64,000 bases of DNA from Ascarosepion bandense (taxonomy: Eukaryota; Mollusca; Cephalopoda; Sepiida; Sepiidae): contig JBBBDQ010000916.1 of assembly GCA_037127315.1 (NCBI GenBank), positions 124,001 through 188,000 on the forward strand. The letters run 5' to 3'. Shown piece after piece: positions 10,871 to 20,974 of this stretch (its first letter is position 1; every line of letters starts with the position of its first letter). A program made the translations under genes and the position numbers. The notes below the pieces were generated by a model. The model was given only the letters and a program-made list of their open reading frames with translations. It had not been told where the DNA came from and searched no databases.

Positions 10871-10925
10871 ATTGTGTTTGCCTCTTTGAAATACTTTCCT
10901 GTGGTTGCTTCGTACCGATACATTA
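10870..10925 (-). repeat. retroelement leader-like direct repeat, copy A
   Basis: ATTGTGTTTGCCTCTTTGAA then ATACTTTCCTGTGGTTGCTT recurs at 11299-11352 with few changes. The two copies bracket the gag fragment. Confidence 0.85.
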
Positions 10926-10964
10926 TTTTTTTTTATTTTTATTTTTTTTTGCAGCAATCTATTC

Positions 10965-11264
10965 TGGCCTAAGGTGACGCGCCACAAATTGGTCGTAAGC
11001 ATTGAATGCATCTGTAGCGTATGCGGTCACTACGGCTCGCTTAATTTCTTCAGCATCTGCCTTCTGTTCTTTAGTCAACTGCCGATACACAGCGAGAGCA
11101 CCGCTGCGCAGGGGGTGGAGGCAAGACACGCTCAACATTGTCCATGTTACAAATCTTGCAAACTAGTTCAACGTTCTCGATCCATTCCACGATCTGCATA
11201 TCAGTCGCGGCACAGCTGTACTCCAGAATCAGCCGGATGTCAAAAACTTGTCCGCCATGATGGA
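10965..11264 (-). mobile_element. Ty3/gypsy-like gag fragment, frameshifted
   Basis: On the minus strand, ATG at about 11262 gives MADKFLTSG; a frame change then gives IVEWIENVELVCKICNMDN and VERVLP, and another gives GALAVYRQLTKEQKADAEEI and VVTAYATDAFNAYDQFVAR. This is the N-terminal capsid-like region of a gypsy-type gag. At least two one-base shifts break it, and it ends at HLRPE near 10970. It is not closely related to the gag at 1607. The upstream sequence (11299-11352) may be its leader and primer-binding region. Confidence 0.75.
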
Positions 11265-11298
11265 AAGAAAGGTAGACAAAATAAACTCCGAAATGTGG

Positions 11299-11352
11299 AT
11301 TGTGTTTGCCTGTTTGAAATACTTTACTGTGGTTGCTTCCTACCAATACATT
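11299..11352 (-). repeat. retroelement leader-like direct repeat, copy B
   Basis: Near-identical partner of 10870-10925, lying just upstream (minus strand) of the gag start. Confidence 0.85.
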
Positions 11353-11631
11353 AATATTTTTTTCTTTTTGCATCAACAGTGAAGCCAATCCTATGAACAC
11401 TTCCTTAAAACGAATTTTCTCTATGCAAAGAGAAATTGGGATAGCTTTCGATCCTGTATATGTTACAGGAAGTAAAATAAATGCACATAAGTGAAAAAAA
11501 TCTAGAAAGTGAAAACTTTGCAAACATATATTAAAACAGGAGATGTTTTATGGTGGGCTCTTGAGCGAATATTAAAGCCATAGAGATTTTGAGGGGGTTA
11601 ACTTTAGTAGAGGGAGAAGCGAGTTAAATCA

Positions 11632-11770
11632 TGCCGAATAGTGATAGGGGGGCTTTTAACAAGATCTTCGACATAAGGTTAAACATCTACTTTTGAGGAC
11701 AGTGAGCGTACTGGATTGTTATGTGATATCAGTCTTTCATTATGAATGCGAATGCTGTACAATCTCATTA
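11632..11770 (+). mobile_element. RTE LINE fragment
   Basis: GTACTGGATTGTTATGTGAT and TCAGTCTTTCATTATGAATG match the segment at 23545-23590 of the RTE copy, where it encodes RVLDCYVMSVLQYGSECWT. Only about 140 bases are present. Confidence 0.65.
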
Positions 11771-11825
11771 AAGAGGAAAAACGTCTTGAAGCAACTTCTC
11801 TAACATAATTTCAAAGCTTGACCCT

Positions 11826-13432
11826 CATGAAGAGAGCGCTGACGGAATCCCAATAATAGTTTTGAAGAAAGTGCTCCTGAACTATCCTCTGTCCTCTCCA
11901 AACTCTATAACAACTATCTATTTCCTGCTTTCCTGCCTGTTGGAGATCTTCCGCTGTGGTTCTTATATTTAAGACTACTGAAGAACACTCGGACTCCGCT
12001 AATTACCTCCCAATCCGCCTCCTACCGATTTTTGGCGAAGTGTTCATATGAGGTGGTTCAGCATCTGACAGCCGACAGACACTTTTTTGACAAACAGTAT
12101 GATGTCCTCTTCACCGGGTCTACTGCTGATATGCTAACGGCCATCTTTGAGTATCTATACCATACTCTCAACAAGAATGACGAAGCTCGAAATGTTACCT
12201 TGGATATTTCCAAAGCGTTTGACAGAGTCTGGCATGCTGGCCTTCTACGCAAGTTGCGGAGCTATCGTATAACTGAACAATTGTTTGACTTAATTCAGTC
12301 ATTTCATTCAAATCGCATATTGAGAGTAGTATTGAACGGGACATAACTCCCGATATTATCATACGAACGCGGGTATCCCTCAAGGCTTTATTCTAGGTCC
12401 TACGCTTTTCCTGGTTTTCATTAACGATCTCTCCGACGTAATCAGTTCTTAATTAGGCATATACGTTGATGACACCACCGTTTACTCTCGCCTCGACAAA
12501 GCAAACCTAGCCGCCGAGCATGAAAAGGACCTCCAATCTGTGGTTGACTGGAGTATGAAATGGCTCGTAAATTTAATGCTTCCAAAACGAAGCTGCTATC
12601 TGTTAACCATCATAGACAATCGCTTCTACCCCAACCCAGCCATTAGCATGGATCAGGTTAGCCTCCCTAAGAGCTAAACACTGCTCCTCCCTGGCCTAAC
12701 TCTCTCATAGGACTTCAAGTGGAATGACTATATCGAATCCATAGCTAAATCCGCTGCTAAGAATGTCGGTTAACTGTGTAGGGCCAAGAAGATTTTCCCG
12801 TCTGAATCCATCTTGCACATATATAAATCTACCATCCGACCGTGTATTGAATACTGCTACGACACCTGGTCGGGTGCCCCTGCTATTCACCTGGAGGTTC
12901 TTGACAAAATCCAACGGAGAGTCTGTCATGTGATCGATCCCGACTTGGCAGTTCGGTGTGATGTGCTTTTCCTCTTCTACAAATAATTTCATGACTTCTG
13001 CTCCAATAAAATTAGCCCACTGGTGCCCCCTATGCATGAATTTACTCGAGCTACTAGACTATCAACTAGGTCCCACCATTTTACATTTTATTCCAACAAA
13101 ATGTAATCATAATTTCTACTCAATCAATCTTTTCTCGAACATCCCGCCTGTGGAATTCCCTTCCGTATACTTGCTTCCCGACAGCTACAATCTCCTAGAA
13201 TTTAAATGTAAGGTCAATAGTCATCTCCTCCCTCACTGACTCGCATCATTTCTCTCAAGCTCTTTTCTGCATCCACTCCAACCCCATCACATCAGTATTC
13301 TCATCCTTCTGTTAGACTCTTCTTGACACCCTCTATAACCTGCCCCTCTTTCTCATCGCTTTCCCCTATGTAACCCCCTGCGCAACTGTGGCAGTAAAGC
13401 TGATTTGCTTGGCTGAAAAGATTAAAAATATT
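11826..13432 (+). mobile_element. jockey/CR1-like LINE, RT to 3' end, broken
   Basis: Starts inside the RT finger region and runs through LDISKAFDRVWHAGLL (about 12200-12250), GIPQGFILGPTLFLVFIND (about 12367-12430) and IYVDDTTVYS (about 12455), where the usual A of F/YADD is V but both Asp remain. It continues through MKWLVNL, YIESIAKSAAKNVG, YKSTIRPCIEYC, LDKIQRRVCHVIDPDLA and the C-terminal PDSYNLLEFKCKVNSHLLPH to a stop at 13240. A deletion removes about 50 codons after 12950. The 3' tail (CCCCCTGCGCAACTGTGGC) ends at 13432. Several stops and frameshifts; inactive. The endonuclease half is missing. Confidence 0.9.
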
Positions 13433-13496
13433 CACTAGGCCATGTGTCCTTCAGTATATGAATTTCTGGTACTTATAAATCTAATGTCTCAATTAT

Positions 13497-13612
13497 ACTT
13501 TTTACCAGCGCTCATATTGCAATATTTAATTCTAATGATTTCCCCTATTATTGTTTTACCAGAGTTCATATTACAATCTTTGACTCTAGTGATTTTCTGT
13601 ATCACTCCATAT
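13497..13612. repeat. degenerate 60-bp tandem duplication
   Basis: TTTTTACCAGCGCTCATATT is followed about 60 bases later by TTTTACCAGAGTTCATATTA, with parallel flanks (TAATTCTAATGATTTCCC and GACTCTAGTGATTTTCTG). Two imperfect units. Confidence 0.6.
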
Positions 13613-14381
13613 TACTAGTTCCCATATTGTATTGATTACTATGCCTGATCGGCCTGTATAAATACTACTTATATAATAAAACCTATTAAACGGCTATTTC
13701 GATCACTGAGTTTTGTTCATTCCACTCCCACTGCCAAACACACACACCCGGAAAAATTATCTATAGCTGATCCAAGCGAATCTAGAAATTAGTTCAACCT
13801 ATTGTTAACCAATGATCTGGAATAAAATCATTGCAGAGAGATGACACTGTGTGATTTATAGTATATCTGTCTATCATCTGTGAATTCAATGACATAAACC
13901 TTATTACATAGAAAAAAGAGGGGTATATTCTCGCCTAATACCTTTTGTACTGAGAGCCTAGCCGACATGCGCTTGTTATATTCTGGGCTGTGGATAAAAT
14001 ATGATATTATCCGAGGCCTCAAACCTAGAAATTAGTAAATATATATCTTATTATGTTAAGTGATACTTAATCTGTACCGTCTTTATAATTTAATTATATT
14101 TATTATACCCTGCCGATTACATGAGCATTTCATCACAGTGTACTTTTTAAAACCTCTTGAAAACACAGATTTTCTTGATGCTTTTCATGTATACTTTATT
14201 ATATTACAGTATTAATTATTATAGTGATAACAGTAGTTTTAAATCGCCATATTTCTTTTCTATTTCAGCTTCCAAATTTTCATATCAACTTATTTGGTCA
14301 TATTTCTGAACAGATATAATTTGTCTGATGATACTATCATATCTGTAAGATGCCAAATAACGTGTGTTCCTGAATCTCTGT
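13613..14381. other. gene-free stretch
   Basis: No coding frame or family recognised. Confidence 0.5.
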
Positions 14382-14400
14382 GTATTATTATTATTATTAT
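14382..14400. repeat. (ATT)n tract bounding R2-superclade copy A (3' side)
   Basis: Six ATT units followed at once by the element end GTCATTTTTCATCATATTTC. Confidence 0.95.
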
Positions 14401-15505
14401 GTCATTTTTCATCATATTTCGATTTCTGCATTGGTCTCACTACCAACCAAGTCTGCGGGGAGACCTAAGGCAGGTAGTGGCGTGTTGTTATGACTCCATT
14501 TCATGTTTTTCTATCCTCCCTATCATCCCCAGCATTACATAGATAACGTTTTCCTTAGTGTGTGGGCTGTACTTAATAATACAATTTTTTGTATATCTCT
14601 TAAGCTGGGGTTTCCAGGGATTCTTTCAATGTGTTGTTTTGTTCCATTTTTTATCATTCCAAGTGCACCTACTATCACTGGCACAACTCTTGTTTTCAAT
14701 TTCCACATTTTTTCTATTTCAATTTCCAGGTCTTTATATTTTGACAGTTTTTCAAATTCCTTGATTGCTATGTTACAATCCGCTGGACAAGCCATATCAA
14801 TTAATAGACAAGTTTTCTCCTTCTGGTTTTTAACAATAATGTCTGGCCTGTTTGCTTCAATTTTTCTGTCTGTGTAGATGGTGTAATCCCATAGAATGGT
14901 TACATCTTCTATTTCGGTAACCGGTGCTGGATGATGTTCATACCAGTGTTTGTTTACAGCTTTTCCATAATGTTTGCACATTGCCCAATGTAAATATTGC
15001 CCAACTCTATCGTGGCGATTTTTATATTCGTTTGGGGCAAGCACAGAACAGCCTGAGATTAGGTGGTCTATTGTTTCTTGGTGTTTATCACAAAACCTGC
15101 ATTTTGGATCCATATTATTATGCATAATATTTGCCTGAAAGTTTCTCGTGAAAAGACTTTGGTCTTGTGCTGCAAGTATAAATCCTTCAGTTTCAGACTT
15201 TAATCCAGATGCACGTAACCATCGATGAGTATTAACTTTGTCAACATTGGATTTATTGGCACGTACTGGATATTGGCCATGCAGAGGTTTGTCTTGCCAG
15301 CGCTGTTTCATCTTTTCAAGAGCTTTATCTTTGGCTTTCATTTTCATATTTTTTGCCGCAAAAGTTGGTTCTTGGCTACTGTTTTGCTTTTCTACAGAAT
15401 CTACTAACTGTAATTCTTGTTTGTATTTACTGCCTTCTTTTATTATTGAATATTTTTTCTTTCTTTCTTCATGTTGCCTTACTAATTGTATCATCCAATC
15501 CTTTG

Positions 15506-15506
<1 letters not shown>
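14401..15506 (-). mobile_element. R2-superclade LINE copy A, with open C-terminal ORF (14535-15494)
   Basis: The minus-strand frame 15494-14535 is open for 319 codons. It has a basic, coiled-coil-like N-terminal 60 residues, a zinc-binding motif of the form CX2CX8HX4C starting near residue 132 (CRFCDKHQETIDHLISGC), and a restriction-like endonuclease signature near residue 216 (RPDIIV then LLIDMACPAD). A C-terminal zinc motif followed by a PD-(D/E)XK-type nuclease is typical of R2, R4/Dong and NeSL LINEs. RT is missing, so the copy is 5'-truncated and the first ATG may not be a true start. Its 3' UTR is 14401-14534. (ATT)n lies on both sides, which fits the TAA-repeat target reported for Dong-type elements. 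Confidence 0.88.
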
Positions 15507-15555
<49 letters not shown>

Positions 15556-15590
15556 TTTGTTGTTGTTATTGTTATTGTTGTTGTTGTTGA
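15507..15590. repeat. (ATT)n then (GTT)n tract
   Basis: About 15 ATT units to 15552 followed by GTT/ATT mixed units. Separates R2-superclade copies A and B. Confidence 0.95.
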
Positions 15591-16695
15591 TAATTATCTT
15601 GTGTGATTTCATACTGGCTGAGAATAATTTCAAGTGCTTAAAGACCAAGTCTTGTTCAGGGTCTATGAGTAAAGAGAGCACTCTGGGATAGATTTCTATG
15701 CACAATTGGGACGTTTTATTTAGATACAGAGGGTTGTTTTCTGAAGATATTTGTAGTTCCACTCAAAGTAATATTTTGTTTCTCTAAGATGCTGATGTGC
15801 CTAGAAATCATACTGGCATTATTTTATATCCTTGTTTTCCTTTCCCAATGCCTCTGTCACAACAGGAATAAGTGTAGTTTTAAGTTTTCCCGTTTTTGTT
15901 ACTTTGATTTTCAGATCCTTATAATTTGAAAGCTTTTGAAATTATTTTGTAGAAATATTGGAATTCAGTGGACAAGTAATATAAATTAGTTCGTAGATTC
16001 TTTTCATTTTAATCTTGTTAACTATTCTATAACTATTTCTGATCAGCTTGCATCAATTTTCCTGTCTTTAAAAATTGGTAAATTCGCCAGTGTAGTCACT
16101 GTCCCTATGTATCCTGGAGTTTAACATCATAGTTTGTCAAAATATGCCAAGGAATATAGTGTTCTAGCAAATTATGTCCAAATATTATTCTTTCTCAGCG
16201 AGAAATGGGACTCTTGATACCATCTGGCCAAAAGATTCATGATATTTATGGCATAAGCAACAGGCATGATTTGCGCCATTTTTGTTGATTTCAGTCTTTT
16301 GCGAATAAGGGGGAAGAAATTGGTCTTGTGCTGCCATAATGCAACCTTCTGTCTCCACCTTAAAACCACTGCTTTTAAATCATTCATGGATTTTGCGAAC
16401 ATGGATGTCTGGTTCATTCAGACGCATTGGGTTCCTTCCAGACAATGGTTTAGATCTTCATTTTTGTTCAAGAGTTTTCACATAAGAGGCTTTCACCAGT
16501 AAGTTAATTATCTTTGGTGCAGCAATAGAAGGATCAATATATTTATCGTCTTGAGAATCTGTTACATCTAAGGAAATTCGTATTTAATGGTTCTGCTTAA
16601 AGATGGAAGTATTCTTAACATTCTCATGCTTGAGCACAACCACCATATGCTTATTTTGTATCGTTTATAAGTATCTTGCTATGCCTGGATACTAG
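15591..16695 (-). mobile_element. R2-superclade LINE copy B, old
   Basis: Minus-strand fragments line up with copy A in order: VETEGCIMAAQDQF (copy A SETEGFILAAQDQS), a decayed zinc-motif region around 16240, a stretch matching the endonuclease region, then FQKLSNYKDLKIKV and LIPVVTEALG (copy A FEKLSKYKDLEIEI and VVPVIVGALG). Heavily frameshifted. Its 3' end does not show the same terminal string as copies A, D and E, so it is either older or a sister subfamily. Bounded by (ATT)n on both sides. Confidence 0.8.
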
Positions 16696-16696
16696 A

Positions 16697-16732
<36 letters not shown>

Positions 16733-16753
16733 AATAATAATAATAATAATAAT
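16696..16753. repeat. (ATT)n joined to (AAT)n, palindromic
   Basis: ATT units to about 16730 switch to AAT units to 16753, giving a self-complementary junction between copies B and C. Confidence 0.95.
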
Positions 16754-17096
16754 GTTCCCCTTGATTCCTCTTCTTCTTTCGTTTCCATCCATGTCCAAAC
16801 CAGAGACCTAAGATCGTAAATATCATCATAACATTTTCTACTTAACATTTTTGTATGAGGAAAAGAAAACTCCCTTAACTCATATAAATTTTACATAGCT
16901 AAAGCCCTTTGCAAAGTGTCAGCTGTACTTGTGACAATTATATTTTGTATTTTTTAAGGCATGGGATAGCAAAGATCCCTTCAATGAGTATATCAAGACG
17001 TTTTCTAATGAAACCAATGGTTCCAAATACAACTGAAATTAATGATGTCCACAGGTACCACATTTGTCATTTCAAAATCCTTAAATTTTGATAGTT
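16754..17096 (-). mobile_element. R2-superclade LINE copy C, C-terminal piece
   Basis: Minus-strand pieces KFKDFEMTN, VVPVDIINF and NIIVTSTADTLQRALAM parallel copy A KYKDLEIEI, VVPVIVGAL and KIVLLSTAHTLRKTLSM. About 340 bases, frameshifted, bounded by ATT tracts. Confidence 0.7.
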
Positions 17097-17128
<32 letters not shown>

Positions 17129-17160
17129 GCTGTTGTTGTTGTTGTTGTTGTTGTTGTTTC
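17097..17160. repeat. (ATT)n then (GTT)n tract
   Basis: Simple repeat that gives a poly-Gln minus-strand frame; not coding. Confidence 0.95.
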
Positions 17161-17299
17161 TGTTGTTTAAGTATGTCTTTAATTTGTGTAACATGGGTTT
17201 TCGCAATTTTTTCAGTTCCCATAAATATAGGACTATCAAGAAGTTGTTTCACTTTTAATATTATCGTTAGATAACATCTTTTTCGACTAATCATTATTA

Positions 17300-17485
17300 T
17301 TGTTGCTGTTATTTTCATTATAATTCGATTTCTGCTATAGTCACACTACCGACCAAATCTGAGGAAAGATCTAAGGCAGTTAATGGTGTGTTTTTATGGC
17401 TACACTCAATTTTTTTCTGTTTCATATAACATCACTAGAGTTACATGGACAAAGTTCCTCTTAATGTGTGGGCTGTACTTACCAA
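17300..17485 (-). mobile_element. R2-superclade LINE copy D, 3' UTR only
   Basis: ATTCGATTTCTGCTATAGTC, CACACTACCGACCAAATCTG and TTAATGTGTGGGCTGTACTT match copy A 14413-14575 closely. Extreme 5' truncation. Lies between ATT-rich tracts. Confidence 0.88.
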
Positions 17486-17505
17486 GATTATTATTATTAT
17501 TATTA
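17486..17505. repeat. (ATT)n tract
   Basis: Six or seven ATT units between copies D and E. Confidence 0.95.
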
Positions 17506-17546
17506 TGTCATTTTTCATCATATTTCGATTTCTGCTTTGGTCTCAC

Positions 17547-17547
<1 letters not shown>
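17506..17547 (-). mobile_element. R2-superclade LINE copy E, terminal 42 bases
   Basis: GTCATTTTTCATCATATTTC and GATTTCTGCTTTGGTCTCAC are almost identical to the 3' terminus of copy A (14401-14443), and ATT units follow immediately on both sides. Confidence 0.85.

Positions 17548-17581
<34 letters not shown>
17548..17581. repeat. (ATT)n tract
   Basis: Closes the R2-superclade cluster on the right. Confidence 0.95.
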
Positions 17582-17582
<1 letters not shown>

Positions 17583-18572
17583 CTTCTAGTAATACTTATC
17601 AATTCATAAAATCACAAAATCATTAGAATGATTTTTGTCTTGTCCTTGATAAAAAAAAACCTTCTCTACGATCAGATCCAATAATTTTGGTTTCATAAGA
17701 AAGAAAACAACGAGATTAAAGTTTAATAACACAGTTCGGAGAATAAGAGAAAATCAAAAGAAAACGTTCGAAAACAATTTCTTTTTATCAGCATGCGATT
17801 ACAAGTCTATTTTTTACGTTAGTTAAAATGTCTGGCCATTGTTTACCTTTTGGTTGTTTTTCATACTTCTTTATTGTGGCAAATCGAAATCTTTCCCGAC
17901 GATGTTCATCACGGGTGGGCCGTTTGAAATATTTTTTCTGGCATGAGAAAGTTGTTATTATAACACCATCTCTGCATGTGATGGAAAAATATTACCTTTT
18001 CTCCTTGAAAATTGAACTTTTGCTACAATATCAACTTAAAAGACTGATATACAAATGAATTTTAGTTACTTTTAAATAATACGTCGACCAGCGTCACGAA
18101 AATAATAATAACAATTCGAAAGTTACAATTGGTTTCAGGTCAGGCTTTATTGATTTACAAAACGTTTGCTTTCCCTTGTTAACTTTATTAAATGAACTGC
18201 GTTTCTATAAAAGATGACTTCGACGATAAACGGTTTATGAACTTTATTGAATAAAATAAAGAAAGAAATATTCATTTTAATGACAGTCAAAACAAAGATA
18301 TAAAAGAAAAACGAACGCGCTTACATAATGGCTTTGACTCATTTTACAAATTATAATCAACAGGCTTTTGTTATCTTGATCGATGATGCAATTAAAACCC
18401 AGGCATAGTAGAAATATTTATTTGTTCATTAAATATACAATCATAAACGCTAAAGATCACAAACAAAAATTTGGTGTAACTTCCAAATGTTTGTTGCACT
18501 AATTAGCAAAACAGTCCCATGTAAATATGGGGAAGGACCCTCAGGTCTGCAGTAGTGGCGTTTTAAGATGGA
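17582..18572. other. gene-free stretch
   Basis: No family recognised. A 76-codon plus frame at 17828-18058 has no recognisable motif and is probably chance. Confidence 0.5.
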
Positions 18573-18690
18573 GTGCAAGACCATATCATGCTGAAACACC
18601 GTTTCTTGTCCGATTACCGAATTTAAGTCACGTCAAATCCGGCTATTGCCTAGATGATGACCGCTTGAAGATACCAACTGTTATATGCTT
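18573..18690 (+). pseudogene. 5S rRNA pseudogene (full length, diverged), head of a SINE-like chimera
   Basis: About 118 bases follow the metazoan 5S rRNA order throughout: GACCATATCATGCTGAAACA, CGTTTCTTGTCCGATTACCG, AATTTAAGTCACGTC, then GGCTATTGCCTAGATGATGA, CCGCTTGAAGATACC and a 3' end TGTTATATGCTT. Roughly a fifth of positions differ from the usual sequence (my estimate from known 5S rRNA). A real 5S gene would not carry so many changes in its internal control region. It is followed without a gap by a SINE body. Confidence 0.88.
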
Positions 18691-18828
18691 AGATGTGATG
18701 GTGCTGGAATCTAAGATTCATGTTCGAACTGCAGTTGGGTTCATTACATTTACTTGCGTTACCACTCGGCGATTGTGTATCAAAAATAAGACATGATCGC
18801 TTAAGCGTGTCACTGCTATCCACAAGCA
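18691..18828 (+). mobile_element. SINE body fused to the 5S pseudogene
   Basis: TTCGAACTGCAGTTGGGTTC, ATTACATTTACTTGCGTTAC and GACATGATCGCTTAAGCGTG match the B-box-to-body and 3' regions of the abundant SINE, but the middle block (TTGGGAAAGG to GGATAATCTTC) is missing. This could be a 5S-headed SINE or a chance join. Confidence 0.65.
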
Positions 18829-19324
18829 CTGAAAAAAGATAGTAAAGTAATAACAATTCTCTCACCAGGAATCTTGGGAAGATGATGGAATGCGTTACTG
18901 GCAGTGTTTAAATCACGTTTTAAGCCATAAGTGACTGAATCACCAAGTTCGTAGGCTTTTTGAATGCAGACAACCTCTTTTGTCTGAATAAGAAAAAATC
19001 AAATGGAAATTTTGTTGCATAAAAGCAACTGGTTTCAATTTCAAAATCCTGTGCACTAAACAATGATCGGATTAGAAAGTAAAATTCTTACACAGTCTGC
19101 GTATTGATATTTCGGCTTAGCGACTTTATTTTTATTACTATTGCAATCTTTTTAAAATATCCCGCATTATAATGGGCCGTACGTTTCATTTAATAGGGTG
19201 ATATGTAAGTACATTTGCATTGAAAGACCTCACTTTTTAAGATATATTCGTCTTAATAAATTACATTGCTTTTTACTTTTATGTTCATTTTTTGTATCAG
19301 AATTATAGTCATATAGTTATTATC
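18829..19324. other. gene-free stretch
   Basis: Nothing recognised. Confidence 0.5.
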
Positions 19325-20135
19325 TAGGTGTAGCTCAGATGTAGCACAAAGCCAAAAGTATGGGACACCGAGTGATGATAGCTAATCAGACGTAACTGTA
19401 ACAAGTGCGACAAGCTTTGTAAACAGTATAGTTAGATATCATAATGATAATTTTCTAAAAGTAGTTTTGATGCAGGACAAATCAGAAAGTATAAGGCACT
19501 AAGTGAGGATCGAACTCAGCTACTCAGTCGTAAATGCAACAAGCATAACAAGTTTGCTAAACATTATAATCAGACTTATCATAATGATTATTTTCTTAGA
19601 GTAGCTTAGATGTGGCACAAATCCGAAAGAATTCAACACCAAGGGAGGATCGAACTCAACTGTTCAGTCGTAACTGCTAAACATTATAATCAGATTTATG
19701 ATAATGGTTATTTGCTTAGCGTAGTTTTGATGTTGCATAAGTCTAAAAGAATGGTGGTACCCACTGAGGATCGAACATATTTATCCAGTCGTAACATAAC
19801 AAGCGCGACAAGCTTGCTAATCATTATAGTCAGACTTATCGTAATGGTTATTTTTAACCATAGTTTAGATGTGGCATGTGGCCGAAAGTACGGGGCACCC
19901 AGTCAGACCGAACTTAGCTATTCAGACCTAATTCCATCAAGCGTAAAAGCTCTACAATATTGCTAACCATTATTGTCAGACTCATAATAATAGTTATTTT
20001 GTAGGGGTAGATTAGATGTGAGTAATGGACAAAACTATGGGGCACCCAGTGAGTATCAAAACCATCTCTTCAGTTGTAAATGCGACACGCTTGCTAGCCA
20101 TTACACTACGTCTAAGTGTCCTCAGACTTATCAAG
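19325..20135 (-). repeat. tandem array of six tRNA-like units
   Basis: The string GATG in the 'agatgtggcac' anchor recurs at 19338, 19469, 19609, 19729, 19868 and 20015 (spacing 120-147). On the minus strand each unit contains GTTAGCAAGCTTGTCGCGC-like sequence, ACGACTGAATA, a T-arm-like CTGAGTTCGATCCTCAC with the B-box GTTCGATCC, and an acceptor-like TGGGTGCCCC, then GCCACATCTAA. Units are diverged from each other, so the array is old. Single units occur at 5705 and 26925. Confidence 0.85.
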
Positions 20136-20974
20136 ATGAACAAGTAATGTAATGATTTTTAAAATATCCCGTTTAGGTTCATTTTGACTTTTACTTATAT
20201 GACTTGGTGTTAGTATTTCTTGTGACACCTTTTCACATTCTATTCTCTCAGTCTCTTCTTCAGGTTTTAATGTGTTTTCTACTTATTTACTCCTTAATGT
20301 TTCTGAATCACCTGCGACAGATTAAATTTATATAAATTATTTTCAGTGCCGTTATTAGTAAGCTGGTAGTTATTATTATGTAAAATTTAATTTTGCAGAC
20401 AAATGTTTTTATGTAGTGTAGACGAGCTAAAAATGCATTCGATTAATCCATAGTCAATGTTTTGTTTTTTAATATTTTCTTTCAGAATGAGTGTTTATTA
20501 ATATTTTTCTTTGACTTAACAGTTTCTATAATAGGTTTATATTTATTTTGTAAAATATTTCATAGCATTTTGTCTCTTCCCCACCACTAAAAACACGTGC
20601 TTCTATCTCTCTAGTTCCGTGTCGGTAAAGTAAAGATGACGAAAATGCAAAGAAAATTTCAAGCGTTTGCCTACTGGTAACCACTGCTAATTTTTAGTTT
20701 TGCCGACACTCATGTTCATTGGTACTACTCTAAGGAAGGGGCATTATCTTTCTCTGCAAGAATAGTCAATTTAACTTATTATAAGTATATACTTAATATT
20801 TATTTTTCCACCAGTTTTTTCGGGATGTTAGCAACCGAGTAGGATAAAATTAGATCTACAAAGGGCGGAAGAATTCTTAAGGAGCCAACGGCCAGCTAGC
20901 TAGTGGTGGTGTCTCAATAAATCACTGTGGCGAAGGCAACGAGATACCACTCCACTATATACCCACCGCTCAAT
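20136..20974. other. gene-free stretch
   Basis: No coding frame recognised. The last 100 bases or so may be the 5' untranslated part of the RTE LINE that follows. Confidence 0.5.

Noticed and set aside
10384..10923. 179-codon minus-strand frame with 51-residue repeats
   Set aside because: Open only because the DNA repeat period is 153. It shows no family motif and overlaps a LINE tail.
15353..15691. Leu/Ile-rich frames and Asn-rich frames
   Set aside because: Translations of (ATT)n and (GTT)n tracts.
17124..17318. frame ending in a Gln run on the minus strand
   Set aside because: The Gln run is a (GTT)n tract read in antisense; there is no other coding signal.
19325..20135. CRISPR-like array
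   Set aside because: Units are long, diverged and tRNA-like, and the genome is eukaryotic; there is no repeat-spacer pattern.
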